This document shows positions 60,706 to 64,000 of a stretch of DNA of 64,000 bases, in pieces. This DNA comes from Branchipolynoe longqiensis (taxonomy: Eukaryota; Annelida; Polychaeta; Phyllodocida; Polynoidae): positions 55,394,749 to 55,458,748 of the forward strand of contig CM059193.1 in assembly GCA_030323885.1 (NCBI GenBank), in the 5' to 3' direction. The notes under the pieces were generated by a model, which had not been told where the DNA came from, did no database searches, and worked only from the letters and a program-made list of their open reading frames with translations. Position numbers and translations under genes: made by a program. How positions within the stretch are numbered: the stretch's first letter is position 1; the number at the start of each line of letters is the position of its first letter.

Positions 60706-62029
60706 GTAGAAGAACAGGCAACCGATGACATATTCACATATAGACAATACCAATCTATAGTAGTTTAACCGTCGGGCTATTCCACCCCCGCTTAAGGCGA
60801 GCCTTCGTGTTAATATTATGTAATTGTTTCCTCGTGTATTTCCTTGGGCCTGCCGCTGGCCGCTGCAGCCTCTCGTCCTGTCTGCAGGTCATCAGTCACC
60901 GTCGGTGTCTGCCCCGGACTAAAGGCAGCCAGCCAGAGTTTCGTCTAAATACTGTACTTTGCCATCGCATGCATTTATCGGCCTAAAGGATATTTATATT
61001 AGGTTCTTTCAACTAACTGGCTGTGGCCTCGCCGTTCGGGTTATATTAATGTTACTAAATTAATCCAGAACTAAGCAGTCAAGCTAGTGTTGCTGCTGCT
61101 GTCACGGTTAATCCGCCTAAGTGCATGTTGTTATTTTAGCCAAAAGTAACACTACGTTAATTCTGTTAATATGTCTGTTATTATATTCCTGCAGATGGGT
61201 TAATCAACTGCATAAAGCCTATTTAGGCATAAGGCCCTTAATTACATATAAAGCAATCGAATATCAGGTTTTTCCATAGTGGTTAATCTACAATAATACT
61301 AGAGGAAAGTAAGGAATGCAAGGAACGTTCCAATTCACCCTTCCAAGAGCTCACAACCGTTTATTCTTACCGAAACTAACAAGATGGCGTAGTAGCAGGT
61401 TATGATATTATAGACAAATCCCCTCCCGTGTTTAAATACGTTAAATAAGTTTAGAATTTCAATAAATAAGGCCTAAATCTCAGCTAAAACATCAGAGCAT
61501 GCAAAAACACATCTGATGGGTCTGGGTCCGAACGCTCGACCTTCTCTCGTTGCTTGGAAAGTCGCAACTGATGTATCCAAGCAACGCGTCACGGCCGAGA
61601 ACCCATGGCCGCGCAAATGTTGGCGATTTGCGCACCCATGCAACCAAGTAGCCCGCATCTCTAGATGCGAGTCACTCGGCACTCGTGCGCAAATGCCCAA
61701 GGCGAGCAGTCTCGCCCACTTCAGTATCATTATGCGTGAAGCTTAATAACTTTGCGTTCATCCCTGATTTTCATTCAATAACAAAATTTTTGGATAATAC
61801 AATCCTCCACGTATTGTTCAAATTTTAAATCTATAACCGTATAGATTATATAACTATATGCTTTTGCAGTACAAAGATCATTAATATGTTCACAACATGA
61901 GTACTGTCAATGATAGCATTAGTTACTAATATGTTTGATAATAAATGCAATGTTCAAATCATATGTCTATGTCAATTCGAACAAATCAAATCAATCATGA
62001 AATAAATGATAATATTGTAATGGCCCACG
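60706..62029. other. Unassigned; CpG-rich patch 61510-61740
   Basis: No gene recognised. 61510-61740 is richer in CpG than its surroundings (gggtccgaacgctcgacc, cgcgtcacggccg) and has open frames on both strands, but no domain signal. aacaagatggcgtagt near 61378 is a YY1-like site. Confidence 0.35.
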
Positions 62030-62529
62030 NNNNNNNNNNNNNNNNNNNNNNNNNNNNNNNNNNNNNNNNNNNNNNNNNNNNNNNNNNNNNNNNNNNNNNN
62101 NNNNNNNNNNNNNNNNNNNNNNNNNNNNNNNNNNNNNNNNNNNNNNNNNNNNNNNNNNNNNNNNNNNNNNNNNNNNNNNNNNNNNNNNNNNNNNNNNNNN
62201 NNNNNNNNNNNNNNNNNNNNNNNNNNNNNNNNNNNNNNNNNNNNNNNNNNNNNNNNNNNNNNNNNNNNNNNNNNNNNNNNNNNNNNNNNNNNNNNNNNNN
62301 NNNNNNNNNNNNNNNNNNNNNNNNNNNNNNNNNNNNNNNNNNNNNNNNNNNNNNNNNNNNNNNNNNNNNNNNNNNNNNNNNNNNNNNNNNNNNNNNNNNN
62401 NNNNNNNNNNNNNNNNNNNNNNNNNNNNNNNNNNNNNNNNNNNNNNNNNNNNNNNNNNNNNNNNNNNNNNNNNNNNNNNNNNNNNNNNNNNNNNNNNNNN
62501 NNNNNNNNNNNNNNNNNNNNNNNNNNNNN
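62030..62529. other. Assembly gap, 500 N
   Basis: Exactly 500 undetermined bases, a round number that usually means a gap of unknown size. Confidence 0.99.
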
Positions 62530-62747
62530 CAAACTCCCCAAAAGATAGCAAGCAAGCAACTGGATGGTAATTTCATAACCGGCCTCTGCGCCTTACTTGT
62601 CACCAATGTTGTCCTTTCTTTTAATTTATATTATTATTCGGCTGGTGGTTCCCCTAGCCAGGTACGGTTCTGTCTAATTCGCCAATAAATCTTATCCCCC
62701 ACACTAGTCCTTTGGTGTCTTCCTTTGCGGTGCTTACATATATACAC
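62530..62747. other. No recognised feature
   Basis: Short sequence after the gap with a ccaataaatcttatcc polyadenylation-like string near 62683. Could be the end of an LTR element hidden by the gap. Confidence 0.3.
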
Positions 62748-62778
62748 AGTAAAACCTCTCTAAATCGACCGACCATGG
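62748..62778 (+). mobile_element. MITE-4 terminus fragment
   Basis: cagtaaaacctctctaaatc then gaccgac matches the left end of the MITE-4 at 26846. It is cut off by LTR-2. Confidence 0.7.
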
Positions 62779-63325
62779 TGTAAAAATACACGGATTTTCG
62801 GTTCGGAATTATATATTGGCAGAGAGCATTATTATTCTTGGGCGATGGAGTGGGGACAAGGTTATGTAATCTAAAAGCAATGGTTCCCCACTCACATTAT
62901 GACATGAGATAAGCTATGTGAAATATATGTTCCTACATGATGCCTAAGCTTAATGAAGAGATGTTCTTATATAAGAGACAGTTCATGTTTGGTGAAATGT
63001 TCCTCTATGCATCCATAAAGAATGCAATTGTAGAAAAAGGACATCTTTAATATATATATATTTGTAACTGTCTGCAACTACCTGTCACTACCGGACCGAT
63101 GGCCAAGCACACCAGCCATTCCACATTCCTTAGGGCCACACCCCACAGGCTGGGTTGGGTGGCTACTCCCCATATTAGGGCATTGCACTGACCAGTCTGT
63201 AGGGGTGTGTGTGATTGGCTGGCTGTGGGAGGTCCAGTCACCTGACTCCCTTGACCACCTGCCCACACTAGGCTCATTTTAATTAATTATTCAAAGAAAC
63301 TGCTCCAGACCCACTGGAGAGATCA
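62779..63325 (+). mobile_element. LTR-2 5' part
   Basis: tgtaaaaatacacggatttt to ccactggagagatcactctg. Colinear with 46907-47985, but without the 220-bp retroposon and lost after 63325 at a TG repeat. Confidence 0.7.
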
Positions 63326-63510
63326 CTCTGTCTGTGTGCATATGTGTATGTGCATATGTGTGCATGTGTATGTGAGTATCTGCATATGTGGTGTATGTGT
63401 ATATGTGTGCATCTATGTATGTGTGAAAATGTGTATGTCTATGTGTGTGTCTATATGTGTATCTGTATATGTATGTCAGTATATGGTTTATGTGGTTTAT
63501 GTATATGGGT
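63326..63510. repeat. (TG)n-based microsatellite
   Basis: tatgtgtatgtgcatatgtg units. Cys/Val/Tyr/Met frames are compositional. Confidence 0.9.
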
Positions 63511-64000
63511 CGTTCTCAGAAGTTGTGTACCAATAGTGTGACATCAGTACCAGAAAATCAAAATGCTGCCAAAGTCCTATAAGCAAGTTTCCTCAATGTG
63601 TATGTCCTTTTGCATCTGAATAATTGAAAATAAACATATTCTGGCATTTTTAAGTAGGTCAAATGATGCTCACACCCAATAAATAGCAGTATAGCATGGA
63701 AACCAATCTGACTCCAAAATCAAATATTTTCCACACAAAACTTGACATTTTTAGGACATTTCACATGCCACTTGCTTTATAAACAGTAGTAATAATAATT
63801 TGAAACCTCATTGCTATGGTTTTGTCTTATTTGTGATTATTAAAGAGAAAAGCAAGAAAATATTAGCAGAGTAAACGGATTAGCAGAGTAACAAAGTGGA
63901 AACAACAATTTTACACAAATGTTCGGCTCAAATTTCAATGTTTAGGGGCAATTTCAGGATTGATCTTTTACTATACCATAACTGGGTCCATGCATAGTGT
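63511..64000. other. No recognised feature
   Basis: AT-rich sequence to the window end. The start (gggtcgttctcagaagttgt) might be a transposon terminus, but no partner end is in the window. Confidence 0.35.

Noticed and set aside
61945..62688. Long ORFs across the gap
   Set aside because: They consist of undetermined bases translated as X.

Overview
The window looks like intergenic, repeat-dense nuclear DNA from an invertebrate animal. I see no operons, no bacterial-type genes and no intact cellular gene. Nearly all recognisable sequence is transposable-element debris or tandem arrays. One tRNA-derived SINE (18171-18508) resembles, from memory, a SINE common in molluscs, so a mollusc or another lophotrochozoan is my best guess. 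No database search backs this. Bases 62030-62529 are an assembly gap.

Family names used below are local to this window. SINE-1 is about 340 bp: a tRNA-like head (1a or 1b), a shared body and an accaacc-type tail. SINE-2 has another tRNA-like head and two alternative 3' tails (2a, 2b). SINE-3 is a chimera of head 1b, the 5' body of SINE-1 and the 2a tail. SINE-4 is the mollusc-like SINE. MITE-1 has AGTTGCATAGTCCGATG termini beside TTAA. MITE-2 has TGTCACA-type termini and TWA target duplications. MITE-3, MITE-4 and MITE-7 have TA-flanked or mariner-like ends. MITE-5 has GTAATCGATTAA ends. MITE-6 has a 9-bp duplication. LTR-1 and LTR-2 are solo-LTR-like repeats. LINE-a and LINE-b are 5'-truncated non-LTR retrotransposons.

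Layout. 1-9 kb: SINE and MITE nests with heptamer, 10-mer and C-rich arrays. 9.5-10.6 kb: a 42-bp hairpin satellite. 12-14.7 kb: large MITE-2 elements. 15.7-22.8 kb: LINE, LTR-2, Ty3/gypsy integrase and SINE fragments. 23.9-26 kb: a dead DIRS-like tyrosine recombinase beside ~80-bp inverted arms, one arm carrying a MITE-2 insertion. 26-31 kb: LTR-1, MITE-4 and SINEs. 32.0-32.7 kb: a 620-bp polypurine tract. 33.5-33.9 kb: the best candidate for cellular gene starts, a divergent pair of short ORFs. 34-48 kb: solo LTRs, AT-rich arrays and a 41-unit CCATCTTG array. 49.6-55.4 kb: an almost complete Ngaro/PAT-type tyrosine-recombinase retrotransposon. 55-64 kb: more MITEs, LTRs and unassigned sequence.

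The centrepiece is the 49633-55442 element. It encodes a gag-like protein with a zinc-finger region, reverse transcriptase, RNase H and a tyrosine recombinase with its catalytic motifs in place. Its split direct repeats are ordered A1 - ORFs - B1 - A2 - B2, the arrangement thought to allow integration through a circular intermediate. Several frame changes, one in a G homopolymer, suggest this copy is inactive or mis-sequenced there. Many nested insertions elsewhere keep exact target duplications, so the order of insertion can be read directly.
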